DNA of 11,425 nucleotides from positions 1-11,425 of the forward strand of contig CAMWQK010000011.1 of assembly GCA_947176445.1 (NCBI GenBank), read 5' to 3'. Shown one piece after another: positions 1 through 7,582 of the stretch (positions are counted from its first letter, which is position 1; the number at the start of each line of letters is the position of its first letter). A model generated the notes under the pieces. That model saw nothing but the letters and a program-made list of their open reading frames with translations, searched no databases and was not told the DNA's origin. The stretch comes from an uncultured Clostridia bacterium (lineage in GTDB: Bacteria > Bacillota > Clostridia > Christensenellales > Borkfalkiaceae). Made by a program: the position numbers and the translations under genes.

Positions 1-1188
1 GCCCTCCGTCAGGGTCGCGTTCTCCGCCTCGTAGCGCACCTTCTCGGTGACGTCGCCCGAGGGAAGTTTCAGCTCTTCCGTCCATGCCGACATCTTCACC
101 TTGGGGGTGTTGCCGTCCCATTCGAGCTTCTGAAGGCGCACCGTTCTGCTCCAACCCGCTCCCGAATATTTCGCCGAGTGATATACGATCCAGTCCTCCG
201 TGCCGTCGGGAGATTTCACCACCGAGTTGTGACCGGGGGAAACCACGTCCGCACGAAGAAGGTCGGTCTCCATGAGCGGCTTTTCACCCTTCTCCCAGCT
301 GCTCTGTTCGAGCGGGTTATCGCCCGTCATTTTCAGATACCCGATGCAATAGCAGTCGGACGCTGCGAAACTTGCCGAGAACAGCAGTACGGGCGTTCCG
401 TCGGGCGCATAGATGAGACAGGGTCCTTCGTTCTGGCTCGAGCTGTTGCGCTCCCAGTCGGCTTTGGGTTCGGAGATGAGGCAGCGCTCGCCGCCCGAAC
501 TCTCCTTGACCTTCGTGGGATCGCCCGTTTCAAGCTCGGTGATGTACAGGTTCTGTTGCCAGAACGCCGTATGGAGTTCGTTGGGCCAGCCCGCCCAGAT
601 GACGTACTGTTTGCCCTTGTAGTTCATAAACGTCGCGTCGATCGAACGTCTGTCGGGCGAGAGCTCCAGCTTGATCGCCTTTCCGTAATTGCCGAACGGA
701 TCGTCCGTCTCGCTCTTGATGATATACGTTCTGCGCGCACTGTCGATCACGTCCGTCTTGTCCTGGATCGCGTCGAGATACTCCTTGTCGGTGGTGGCTG
801 CCGTGAACAGCAGATACCAGTGTCCCTCGAAGAAGAAGATCTCGGGCGCCCAAACGGACTGAATGTTCGAATCTTCCAAAAATCCCGCAATGTGCGTCGT
901 TTGGGGATCGTCGAGATCGACGTACAGCGTCGTCAGACTCTTGGAACGCGTCACCGTGAACGCATAATTCAATTCGCCGTTTCTCTCTACCCCTTTGACT
1001 AAAACGTGGTAGTAGTAGTCGCCGTGCTTATAGAACCACGGGTCCTGCCCCGAAAGATGAATGGGATTGAAAAAAGTATCGTTCATATCTTCTCCGTTGT
1101 TCCCGCCGCACCCGCCGGTAAGGAGCGTCGCTCCGAACGTGACGATGGCGAGAATCGTGCAAAGGATTGCTTTGAATTTGCCCTTCAT
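1..1188 (-). CDS. GH43 lipoprotein glycosidase with C-terminal CBM, partial (3' end beyond window)
   Basis: Secreted glycoside hydrolase family 43 enzyme; the family contains arabinofuranosidases, beta-xylosidases and arabinanases that act on plant hemicellulose and pectin side chains. The window holds 396 residues read without a stop to its left edge. Residues 1-27 form a lipoprotein signal (MKGK start, hydrophobic stretch, lipobox LLTGGC with Cys27). The five-bladed GH43 domain runs from about 37 to 365. Its three expected acidic residues are visible: Asp49 in QDPW (base), Asp184 in SIDATF (pKa modulator) and Glu254 in NEGP (acid). WAPE at 113-116 and SPGHNS with His320 are also family hallmarks. 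A CBM6/35-like domain begins near 384 (YEAEN) and is cut by the edge; by comparison with the paralogue upstream about 120 residues are missing. The ATG lies one base after the stop of that paralogue, with GGAG inside the end of the upstream gene, so translation is probably coupled. Exact substrate cannot be read from sequence. Confidence 0.92.
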   Translation of the reverse strand, partial: MKGKFKAILCTILAIVTFGATLLTGGCGGNNGEDMNDTFFNPIHLSGQDPWFYKHGDYYYHVLVKGVERNGELNYAFTVTRSKSLTTLYVDLDDPQTTHIAGFLEDSNIQSVWAPEIFFFEGHWYLLFTAATTDKEYLDAIQDKTDVIDSARRTYIIKSETDDPFGNYGKAIKLELSPDRRSIDATFMNYKGKQYVIWAGWPNELHTAFWQQNLYITELETGDPTKVKESSGGERCLISEPKADWERNSSSQNEGPCLIYAPDGTPVLLFSASFAASDCYCIGYLKMTGDNPLEQSSWEKGEKPLMETDLLRADVVSPGHNSVVKSPDGTEDWIVYHSAKYSGAGWSRTVRLQKLEWDGNTPKVKMSAWTEELKLPSGDVTEKVRYEAENATLTEG

Positions 1189-1189
1189 C

Positions 1190-2734
1190 TTACTTCTCCA
1201 AGGCGTCTACCACAATGCAGTCGATCAGGATGTTCTGATCGCATTTGATCGTAATTTCGTTGGGGCCGGAAGGTCTCAGATACAGATCGCAGAAGAACGC
1301 GTTGTTGCAGAACGTATCGTCGTAAGGGGTTCTGGGCGTATACAGCGTGTAAGCCGTGCCGTTTACGCTCACGCTGATCGTCGTTGCCGATACCGCCTGA
1401 TTCGAATAACGAACGACGAGGCGATACTGTCCGTTCTTTTGCACGTTGACCTTGAAGGTGAGACTGTCGTTATCGGCAATACGGACTGCCTTGCCGCCCG
1501 AAGCCGCCGCCTGTTCCTCGCCGTCCGCGTCGATATAGACGCTGTCGATGACCGTACAGCCCTCGCCGAGCTCCGCATCCTCCGCCTCGTACTTAATGCG
1601 GTTTACCTTCTCGCCCGAAGGCATCGGGCTCTCTTCGTTATACGCGTAGATGTGTTCCACAACGGGGATATCGCCGTTCCAGGTCAGCTTTTGCAGACGC
1701 AGCACTCTGTCCCAACCCGCGCCCGAATATTTTGCCGAGTGATAGCAGATCCAGTCCTCCGTGCCGTCGGGAGACTTGACGACGGAGTTGTGTCCCGGAG
1801 AGATAATTTCCTCATCTGTCTCCATGAGCGGCTTTTCACCCTTCGTCCAGCTCGCGGGATTGAGCGGGTTCTTGTCCGCCCCGTCAAGCACGATGTAGCC
1901 GATGCAGTATGCGTCCGAGCCGGAGTACGCACCCGAATAGAGAAGCACGGGCGTGCCGTTCGGGGAGTAGGTCACAACGGGCCCCTCGTTCTGCTTTGCG
2001 CCGATCTTTTCCCAGTCGTACTCGGGCGTGGAGATCGCCACGCGGGTAGACGTCGGATCGACGACCTTCGTGGGATTGTTGTATTCGAGCTCCGCAATGC
2101 ACAAATCTTGCTGGTAGTCGGGCGTATGGCTCGCATACGGCCACGCCGCCCAGATGATATACTGTTTATTGTTGTACTCCATGAACGTCGCGTCGATCGA
2201 GCGGATATTGTTCTCGGGCAGGTTGACAAGGTAAGGCTGCGTCTCCCATTCGCCCATCGCATCGTCCGTCACGCTCTTTAAGCAGTAGGTGCGTCTGCCC
2301 GCATCCTGCAAGCCGGCGTTTGCGCCGTAGTCATGCGTCGCCGTGAAGTAGATGTACCAGTGTCCGTCGACGAAGAAGATTTCGGGTGCCCAGATCTCTA
2401 CGAGGTTCATCGCCTTCTGGCGAACGACCACCTTGGTGCGCGTCTCGTCGCCCGAGTTCGACGTGATATTCGTCATCCACTTGGAGCGGGTGACGGTGAT
2501 CTGCGTGCCCTCCGAATAGGTCACGTAGTAGTAACCGTCCTTCGTATACATCCACGGATCGCCGAGCCCCGACTCCACGCGGAGCGGGTTATAGAAGGTA
2601 TCGTTCATTACCGTGCCTTCGCCGTCGTAGCCGCCGGGCGTGTTCTCGTCGCCGCAGCCCGCAAAGCCCGCCGCGCACGACATACCGATCACCGTGCAAA
2701 ATGCAATCGCCGCGATCTTTTTCAAGTGTTTCAT
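1190..2734 (-). CDS. GH43 lipoprotein glycosidase with C-terminal CBM6/35-like domain
   Basis: A complete 514-residue exported glycosidase, expected to be tethered to the outer face of the membrane. The signal peptide ends in FAGC with Cys27 as lipid anchor. The GH43 domain covers about residues 45-365, with Asp59 (GDPW), Asp181 (SIDATF) and Glu250 (NEGP) as the predicted base, modulator and acid; WAPE at 115-118 and His315 in SPGHNS support the family. Residues 380-514 form a beta-rich domain opening with YEAEDAELGEG, typical of CBM6/CBM35 carbohydrate-binding modules. Motif style resembles exo-alpha-L-arabinofuranosidases or beta-xylosidases, but the subfamily is uncertain. The start is fixed by an AAGGAGG site five bases upstream. 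It lies 31 bases after the glycyl radical enzyme with no terminator between, so it is read as part of the same operon. It is clearly paralogous to the next gene, with shared blocks such as SPGHNSVVKSPDGTEDWI. Confidence 0.95.
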   Translation of the reverse strand: MKHLKKIAAIAFCTVIGMSCAAGFAGCGDENTPGGYDGEGTVMNDTFYNPLRVESGLGDPWMYTKDGYYYVTYSEGTQITVTRSKWMTNITSNSGDETRTKVVVRQKAMNLVEIWAPEIFFVDGHWYIYFTATHDYGANAGLQDAGRRTYCLKSVTDDAMGEWETQPYLVNLPENNIRSIDATFMEYNNKQYIIWAAWPYASHTPDYQQDLCIAELEYNNPTKVVDPTSTRVAISTPEYDWEKIGAKQNEGPVVTYSPNGTPVLLYSGAYSGSDAYCIGYIVLDGADKNPLNPASWTKGEKPLMETDEEIISPGHNSVVKSPDGTEDWICYHSAKYSGAGWDRVLRLQKLTWNGDIPVVEHIYAYNEESPMPSGEKVNRIKYEAEDAELGEGCTVIDSVYIDADGEEQAAASGGKAVRIADNDSLTFKVNVQKNGQYRLVVRYSNQAVSATTISVSVNGTAYTLYTPRTPYDDTFCNNAFFCDLYLRPSGPNEITIKCDQNILIDCIVVDALEK

Positions 2735-2739
2735 AGTTT

Positions 2740-2746
2740 CCTCCTT
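2740..2746 (-). promoter_or_regulatory. Strong ribosome binding site of the first GH43 gene
   Basis: AAGGAGG on the minus strand, five bases before the ATG at 2734. It is the best match to the anti-Shine-Dalgarno sequence among the operon genes and fixes the start. It suggests the secreted GH43 is translated independently of the upstream glycyl radical enzyme, unlike the coupled genes elsewhere in the operon. Confidence 0.8.
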
Positions 2747-2765
2747 ATTCTCTTTTTTATTTCGT

Positions 2766-4814
2766 TTAGCTTAAAAATTCCAACCGTTTGATGATATGGT
2801 TCTGATAGACGACGTCAAGCTCGTTGAAGTATCCGCTCCAACCCCACACGCGAACGATGAGGTTCTTGTGATCTTCGGGGTGCTTCTGCGCATCGAGCAG
2901 CGTATCGCGGTTGATGGCGTTGAGCTGCATCTGATGCCCGCCGTTCTCCACGAACAGCTTCACGAGCTGTGCGACCTTCTGCGTGCCCTCGTCGTTGCGG
3001 AAGAGCGTATCATGGAATTCGAGGGTGAGCGGTCCGCCGTTGCAGATACGCCCGAGGTTCGGCTTCGTGAAGGAGTGAATGACCGAGAGCACGCCGTCGA
3101 ACTTCACGTTCAGCGAGGGCGAGTAATTCGCACTGAACGGCTCGCCTGCATACCGTCCGTCGGGCGTTGCACCGAGGTGCTCGGAGAGCCAGATGTAGTA
3201 CATCGCGCTGCCCGTACCCGCGCGGAAGATGCCCCCGCGTTCGTTCTTTTCGCCCTTCAACCCGTCTGCAAAGCAATCGGTGAGCTCCACCGCAATGCTG
3301 TCTACGTAGTCGTCGTTGTTGCCCATCTTGGGAGCCGCAAGGCAGTCCGCATGCAGCTTCTCGTACCCCTTGAAGTTTGCTTTAAGCGCCGCTTTGAGCT
3401 CCTCTGCCGTGTACTTCTTCTCGTCGTACACGAGCTTTTTGATCGCCGCGAGCGAGTCTGCCGCCGTGGAGAGCCCCGCTCCGTGGAATCCGTAGTTGTT
3501 GTACTTCGAACCGTCCGCAATGTCCTTCGCCTCTTTGATGCAGTTCGTCATCATGACCGACTGGAAGGGCGACGGCTCTACAAAGATATTCTTCGTGCTC
3601 GCGATCAGCTGTTTACAGGTCGCGGTGAGATTTTTCTTTACCTCCGCCATGAGCGCGGGGAAGGTATCGAACGCTTCGAGCTTCTCCGCCGCCGTGAGCA
3701 TCACGTTGGGATAGCTCAGCGCGTCGATATTCGGAATGTCGTATGCAACGCCGGGAATGATGAACTCCCAGCACGCGGCGACCACGTAGTTTCTTGCGTC
3801 CTCTTCCTCATACCCCATCTCCATGAGCGCGGGAATGACCACGTCGTCGTTGGAGTACTGCGGGAAGCCGAGCCCCTTTTTGGTGAGCAACGTTCCGAGA
3901 TAGTAAGTATCGTACGAGGTATTCTTGCCCACGCGGATGTTGATCTTCGGATCGATGAGGTTGAGTTGCAACGACGCTTCGAGGCACACCTTGCTCAGCT
4001 CGTTGAATACCTCTTTTCCGTCCGTGCCCATACCGCCGAGCACCATGCTCTGTCCGTTATCGCCCTGCTGTACGCCGGGGTAGAGATCGGCGTCGAAGTT
4101 GAGATCGATGAAGAACTCGCTCGTAAGTTCGAGCGCCTCTTCCCGCGTGAGTTTCCCGCTTGCGATATCCGCCTGGAAGTAAGGATACATATACACGTCG
4201 AATCTGCCGATCGTATTGTGCTTGTTCGCGTTCAGCCAAAGGCTGAAATTGAGAAGCCGCATCATGACGAGCGCTTCGTAGTAGCTCTTGGGTGAATGCG
4301 CGGGCACGTGTTCAAGCGCGCATGCGAGTTCTTTGATCCCGAGCTTTTCCGCCTCTTTCTTATATTTTTCCGCCAGCGCATAGACCGCGTCGATCGTGAG
4401 GTTCATCGCGTAGAGTTCGTTGTACTCTTTGCTGCCGGTTTTATACTTTTTAATCTCTTTTTCGATTTCCTTCAGCTTTCCTTCAAGTCCGCCTTGGAGC
4501 GCGGAGGCGTAGTCGCTCGAAATATTGCCGACCTGCGCGCCGTCGAAGATGAAGTACTTTGCCCGCACTTCCTCTGCCTCCTTCTCGGTTAAAAGGGGCG
4601 GGAGTTTTTGCAGGGTGCGCATCATGCCGATCTTATCCTCTGCAAAGAGCATCGCCTTTTCCGCCTCAACCGCTTCCATCAGACGGCGGGCGCTGCGAAT
4701 GGCAAGATCCTTTTCCTCATAGAACTTGCAGGGCATTGCGCTCTCTTTCTGACGCAGATTGCGATATTCCCGCTTCTGAAAACGATCGTAAATTTTTTGC
4801 AGTCTCTCTTCCAT
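2766..4814 (-). CDS. Glycyl radical enzyme of the pyruvate formate-lyase superfamily, substrate unknown
   Basis: A 682-residue cytoplasmic glycyl radical enzyme. After activation by a radical-SAM partner such enzymes carry a backbone glycyl radical that makes a cysteine thiyl radical; members cleave pyruvate, dehydrate diols or hydroxyproline, or break C-N and C-S bonds. The glycyl loop is RVWGWSGYF with Gly658 as radical site. The thiyl cysteine is Cys348 in AACWE, followed by Glu350. Other superfamily marks are SSDYASALQGGLEG (99-112), FPQYSNDDV (317-325), GAGLSTAADSLAAIKK (445-460), ATPDGR (549-554) and NRDTLLDAQ (635-643). The Cys-x-Glu pair argues for a dehydratase/lyase-type enzyme rather than true pyruvate formate-lyase, which has Cys-Cys. 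It is compact: PFL has about 760 residues and choline lyase about 850. AGGAGA lies seven bases before the ATG. The gene follows its activase by 15 bases. Neighbouring glycosidases suggest a carbohydrate-derived substrate; this is inference. Confidence 0.9.
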   Translation of the reverse strand: MEERLQKIYDRFQKREYRNLRQKESAMPCKFYEEKDLAIRSARRLMEAVEAEKAMLFAEDKIGMMRTLQKLPPLLTEKEAEEVRAKYFIFDGAQVGNISSDYASALQGGLEGKLKEIEKEIKKYKTGSKEYNELYAMNLTIDAVYALAEKYKKEAEKLGIKELACALEHVPAHSPKSYYEALVMMRLLNFSLWLNANKHNTIGRFDVYMYPYFQADIASGKLTREEALELTSEFFIDLNFDADLYPGVQQGDNGQSMVLGGMGTDGKEVFNELSKVCLEASLQLNLIDPKINIRVGKNTSYDTYYLGTLLTKKGLGFPQYSNDDVVIPALMEMGYEEEDARNYVVAACWEFIIPGVAYDIPNIDALSYPNVMLTAAEKLEAFDTFPALMAEVKKNLTATCKQLIASTKNIFVEPSPFQSVMMTNCIKEAKDIADGSKYNNYGFHGAGLSTAADSLAAIKKLVYDEKKYTAEELKAALKANFKGYEKLHADCLAAPKMGNNDDYVDSIAVELTDCFADGLKGEKNERGGIFRAGTGSAMYYIWLSEHLGATPDGRYAGEPFSANYSPSLNVKFDGVLSVIHSFTKPNLGRICNGGPLTLEFHDTLFRNDEGTQKVAQLVKLFVENGGHQMQLNAINRDTLLDAQKHPEDHKNLIVRVWGWSGYFNELDVVYQNHIIKRLEFLS

Positions 4815-4829
4815 AAAACCATCTCCTAA

Positions 4830-5681
4830 CTACATGATTTTTGCTTGAATTCCGTAACGTCGGAACAGTTCGACGTTCGCATTGACTTCCGATTTTTCAT
4901 CGAATTTCGGGTGATATTCCATGCCGACCATGGTATATTTGCTTCCCGACATCTTGTTGTACGGCAGCAGCTCGATCCCGAGCGCGCCCGAATTTTTCAC
5001 TTTTTCTGCAATCGCCGTCAAATTCTCTTCGGTATCCGTCACGCCGGGGATAAGAGGCGTTCTCGCCATGAACTTCACGCCGCTCTTTTTCAGCAGTTCG
5101 AAGTTTCTGAGAATGGGCTCGTTGCTTCTTCCCGTATACTCGATCGCCTTCTCTCTGTCCATCACTTTGAGATCGAACATCACGTAATCGACCACGGAGA
5201 TGACCTTCATAAAGTCCGCTTCGGACGCGTATCCGCTCGTCTGGATCGCCGTATGCACGCCGATCTCTTTGAGCATGGGAATGAGCTCGTGTAAGAAGTC
5301 GGCATACAACAGGCACTCTCCGCCCGAGAATGTTACGCCGCCGCCCGCCTGTTTCAGATAATCCGAATTCTTTTTCAGCTTTTCGAACAGTTCCTTCGTC
5401 GTATAGGCAACGCCGCTGTATCGGATGAGCCCGCGCGGACAGACGGAAATGCAGTTTCCGCAGGCGACGCAACCGTCCTTATGCGCGCAGATTTTCTCAC
5501 ATGCGCCGCAGTGCAGACATCCGTTGGGGGCTTTGACGACCTGAATTTTTTGGCTCAGTCCCTCGGGATTGTGGCACCAGTTGCACCGCATCGGGCAACC
5601 CTTGAAAAACACCGTGGTGCGTATCCCCGGTCCGTCATAGACGGAAAATTCTTCAATTGAAAAGACAATGGCTTGCTTCAT
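4830..5681 (-). CDS. Glycyl-radical-enzyme activating protein (radical SAM, two extra 4Fe-4S clusters)
   Basis: A 283-residue radical-SAM activase that reductively cleaves S-adenosylmethionine and abstracts a hydrogen from the radical glycine of its partner, here almost certainly the enzyme encoded 15 bases downstream. The signature YDGPGIRT (15-22) leads into the SAM-cluster motif CxxxCxxC at Cys29, Cys33 and Cys36. A ferredoxin-like insert follows with two CxxCxxCxxxC sets (Cys55/58/61/65 and Cys71/74/77/81), as in activases of choline lyase, glycerol dehydratase and hydroxyphenylacetate decarboxylase; the short PFL activase lacks this insert. The SAM-binding glycine motif is GGGVTFSGGE (113-122), and RTPLIPGVTD (207-216) and LLPYN (238-242) are further family marks. 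Its ATG overlaps the stop of the GH2 gene in ATGA, and GAGGG in the end of that gene supplies the ribosome site. The stop codon is TAG. Confidence 0.95.
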   Translation of the reverse strand: MKQAIVFSIEEFSVYDGPGIRTTVFFKGCPMRCNWCHNPEGLSQKIQVVKAPNGCLHCGACEKICAHKDGCVACGNCISVCPRGLIRYSGVAYTTKELFEKLKKNSDYLKQAGGGVTFSGGECLLYADFLHELIPMLKEIGVHTAIQTSGYASEADFMKVISVVDYVMFDLKVMDREKAIEYTGRSNEPILRNFELLKKSGVKFMARTPLIPGVTDTEENLTAIAEKVKNSGALGIELLPYNKMSGSKYTMVGMEYHPKFDEKSEVNANVELFRRYGIQAKIM

Positions 5682-7450
5682 TTTCCCTCATACGTCTCTC
5701 TGTCATTGAGCGGGGCGATCTTCTTCACGTCGAACTTCGGCTCGTGATCCTTGCTGAGTAGCCCGTTCACTTCCTGTTTTACGTCGGTGAGCTGGGTATA
5801 GCAGTATCCCGCAAAGTCGCAGGCAAATACGCCGCGGTTGAGATCCTTGAAGCGTTGCAGGAAGTTCTCCGACTTTTCGAGGCAATACCCCCACGCCTCG
5901 CCGTCCGACTCGGTGTGCAATTCCTTGACGCCCGCATGCAGCACGGCGATCCCGCCGTATTCTGTGAGAATGACGGGCTTATCGAGACTGATCTTCTCGC
6001 CGAAGCCCATGAGGCGGCGCGCCATCGGGAAGACCTCCGTGAGATTTTCCGTTCTGTACTTCTCCGCCCAGGTCTCCGTATTCGGCGAATAGTCGTGAAT
6101 ACTGATGATGTCCGTCTCCTCGACGCCTTCCCACCCGTCGTTGGTACTCACGAGGCGGGTTGCATCGATGGATTTGGTGAGATAGTACATTGCGCGGGCG
6201 TAATCCTTCTGCTTTCTGTCCATCAGCAGCTTGCGCACGCCCCAGCTCTCGTTCAGCGGCACCCATACGATGACCGACGGATGATTGTAAAGATCGAGGA
6301 TCAGCTCCTCGTACTGCGCCGTGTGCAGCCTGATCTCGCGGTTGTTATAGTCGTATGCGCTGGGCATCTCTCCCCAAACGAGGAACCCGAGCGTATCGGC
6401 ATAGTAATAATAGTAAGGATCTTCCACCTTCTGGTGCTTTCTGCCGCCGTTGAAGCCCATCGCCTTGGAGATGAGGATATCCTCTTTGAGGCTCTCCGCA
6501 GAGGGCGGCGTCAGATCCGTCTCGTCCCAGTAGCCCTGATCGAGCACCAGCTTCTGATAGAGCGGAATGTTGTTGAGCAAAATCTTATTCTTCTCGGTGC
6601 TGATCTTGCGGAATGCAAAGTATGTATCCACACTGTCAACCACTTCGCCCCCGCACATGAGTTCCAGCCGTACTTCGTAGAGGTTGGGATTTTCGGGCGA
6701 CCAGAAATGAATTTCGTCGATACTGTCCTCGGGCTTTAAGAAGAGTCCGATCTTCGCGTCTCGCCCGCAGAGCGAATTCGTCTGCGTGAGCACCGTAGCG
6801 CCTCTATAAGAGATCGTCGTTTTCAGCGCGTCGAACTTCCCTGCGCTCTCTGTTTCGAGCAGTACGCTGTTCGTATCGATGTCGGGCGTGAAGAGCGCGC
6901 GCTCGATGTAGCCGCAACCCGTCTTTTCCAGCCATACGCTCTGCCAGATCCCCGAGCTTGCCACATACCAGCAACGGCTCGGCTCCTTCTTCCAGTACTG
7001 CTTGCCGCGCGGCTGCGCACAGTCATAGCGGTCGGTCACGCGGATGGCGATCGTGTTCTCCTCCGCGAGATACTCTGTAACGTCAAAACTGAAATGGGTG
7101 TAGCCGCCGACGTGACTGCCCACGTATTTTCCGTTCAGCCAGATCTCCGCTTCGTAGTCCACGCCATTGAAGTGCAGAAGCGTCTTGCCGCCCTTCATCT
7201 CCTCCGAGAGACGGAACGTGCGGCGATACCACATGACCTCGTGCAGATCGGAAATCCCGATCCCGCTCGCCTTGCACTGATAGGCGAAGGGAACGTTGAT
7301 GTTCATGCCGAGCGGTTTGCCACTCTCGTACAGTTTTTTTGAAATACCGTTTTCGGCATCGTCAAAACAAAACTCCCACGTCCCGTTCAGGGTTTGCCAA
7401 TTTTCGCGCTTGAATTGCGGAGACGGATATTCTGACCTTGAAAAACTCAT
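5678..7450 (-). CDS. Cytoplasmic glycoside hydrolase family 2 enzyme
   Basis: A 590-residue retaining glycosidase of GH2, the family of beta-galactosidases, beta-glucuronidases, beta-mannosidases and some arabinopyranosidases. There is no signal peptide, so it should act inside the cell on imported oligosaccharides. Domains in order: sugar-binding jelly roll (about 15-178, with LNGTWEF and WLNGKYVGSHVGGYT), immunoglobulin-like domain (about 180-285), and TIM barrel from about 290 to the end. The predicted acid/base is Glu401 in PLNESWG and the nucleophile Glu497 in ILTEYGG. GFNGGRKHQKVEDP (332-345) is the usual barrel-entry motif. It lacks the extra C-terminal domains of LacZ, which has about 1,020 residues. 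It is the first gene of the operon. GAGG lies 11 bases before the chosen ATG, and in-frame stops lie upstream with no other ATG. Substrate is not assignable; the GH43 partners suggest plant hemicellulose or arabinogalactan. Confidence 0.93.
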   Translation of the reverse strand: MSFSRSEYPSPQFKRENWQTLNGTWEFCFDDAENGISKKLYESGKPLGMNINVPFAYQCKASGIGISDLHEVMWYRRTFRLSEEMKGGKTLLHFNGVDYEAEIWLNGKYVGSHVGGYTHFSFDVTEYLAEENTIAIRVTDRYDCAQPRGKQYWKKEPSRCWYVASSGIWQSVWLEKTGCGYIERALFTPDIDTNSVLLETESAGKFDALKTTISYRGATVLTQTNSLCGRDAKIGLFLKPEDSIDEIHFWSPENPNLYEVRLELMCGGEVVDSVDTYFAFRKISTEKNKILLNNIPLYQKLVLDQGYWDETDLTPPSAESLKEDILISKAMGFNGGRKHQKVEDPYYYYYADTLGFLVWGEMPSAYDYNNREIRLHTAQYEELILDLYNHPSVIVWVPLNESWGVRKLLMDRKQKDYARAMYYLTKSIDATRLVSTNDGWEGVEETDIISIHDYSPNTETWAEKYRTENLTEVFPMARRLMGFGEKISLDKPVILTEYGGIAVLHAGVKELHTESDGEAWGYCLEKSENFLQRFKDLNRGVFACDFAGYCYTQLTDVKQEVNGLLSKDHEPKFDVKKIAPLNDRETYEGK

Positions 7451-7492
7451 ATTCTGTTCATCCTCGTACTTAGTTTTAGTCTTTTCGAGTTA

Positions 7493-7521
7493 ATCTTACC
7501 TAATTAAAAAAAACTTGTAAA
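7493..7521 (-). promoter_or_regulatory. Candidate sigma-A promoter of the GH2-GRE-GH43 operon
   Basis: On the minus strand a TTTACA -35 box (7521-7516) and a TAAGAT -10 box (7498-7493) are separated by 17 bases. They match the consensus at 5 of 6 and 4 of 6 positions. The predicted start is near 7486, giving a leader of about 36 bases. An oligo-T tract of eight lies in the spacer. The imperfect -10 box suggests dependence on an activator or low basal expression. Confidence 0.45.
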
Positions 7522-7530
7522 TCCATAATC

Positions 7531-7550
7531 GGCAAATAAATTTATTTGCC
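7531..7550. promoter_or_regulatory. Perfect 20-bp palindrome, probable operator
   Basis: The halves GGCAAATAAA and TTTATTTGCC are exact reverse complements with no gap. The site lies in the divergent gap between the operon and the regulator gene. It would be centred about 55 bases upstream of the predicted operon start and about 77 upstream of the predicted regulator start, so it should not be transcribed from either promoter. That favours a dimer-binding DNA site over an RNA hairpin. The adjacent ArsR-like protein is the obvious candidate to bind it. Binding is inferred from position. Confidence 0.7.
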
Positions 7551-7582
7551 TACCCCTTCTTCGTAAAATCCTGAAATACCCC

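Noticed and set aside
178..1002. Plus-strand open frame (274 codons) opposite the left-edge gene
   Set aside because: Antisense of the partial GH43 gene, whose three catalytic acids and lipobox are all in place on the minus strand.
1061..2281. Long plus-strand open frame (406 codons) opposite the GH43 genes
   Set aside because: It is the antisense shadow of two strong GH43 genes, rich in Arg, Val and His with no recognisable domain; GC-rich codon use keeps the opposite strand open.
2796..4295. Long plus-strand open frame (499 codons) opposite the glycyl radical enzyme
   Set aside because: The minus-strand frame carries every glycyl radical enzyme motif; the plus-strand product is Val/Arg/His/Glu-rich antisense noise without a convincing ribosome site.
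2766..4814. True pyruvate formate-lyase (pflB) identity
   Set aside because: The paired Cys-Cys of PFL is absent and replaced by Cys-x-Glu, the protein is too short, and the partner activase has the two-cluster insert that PFL activase lacks.
7531..7550. Reading the 20-bp palindrome as an RNA terminator or riboswitch stem
   Set aside because: It has no loop, no adjacent T-tract in either sense, is AT-rich, and lies upstream of both predicted transcript starts.
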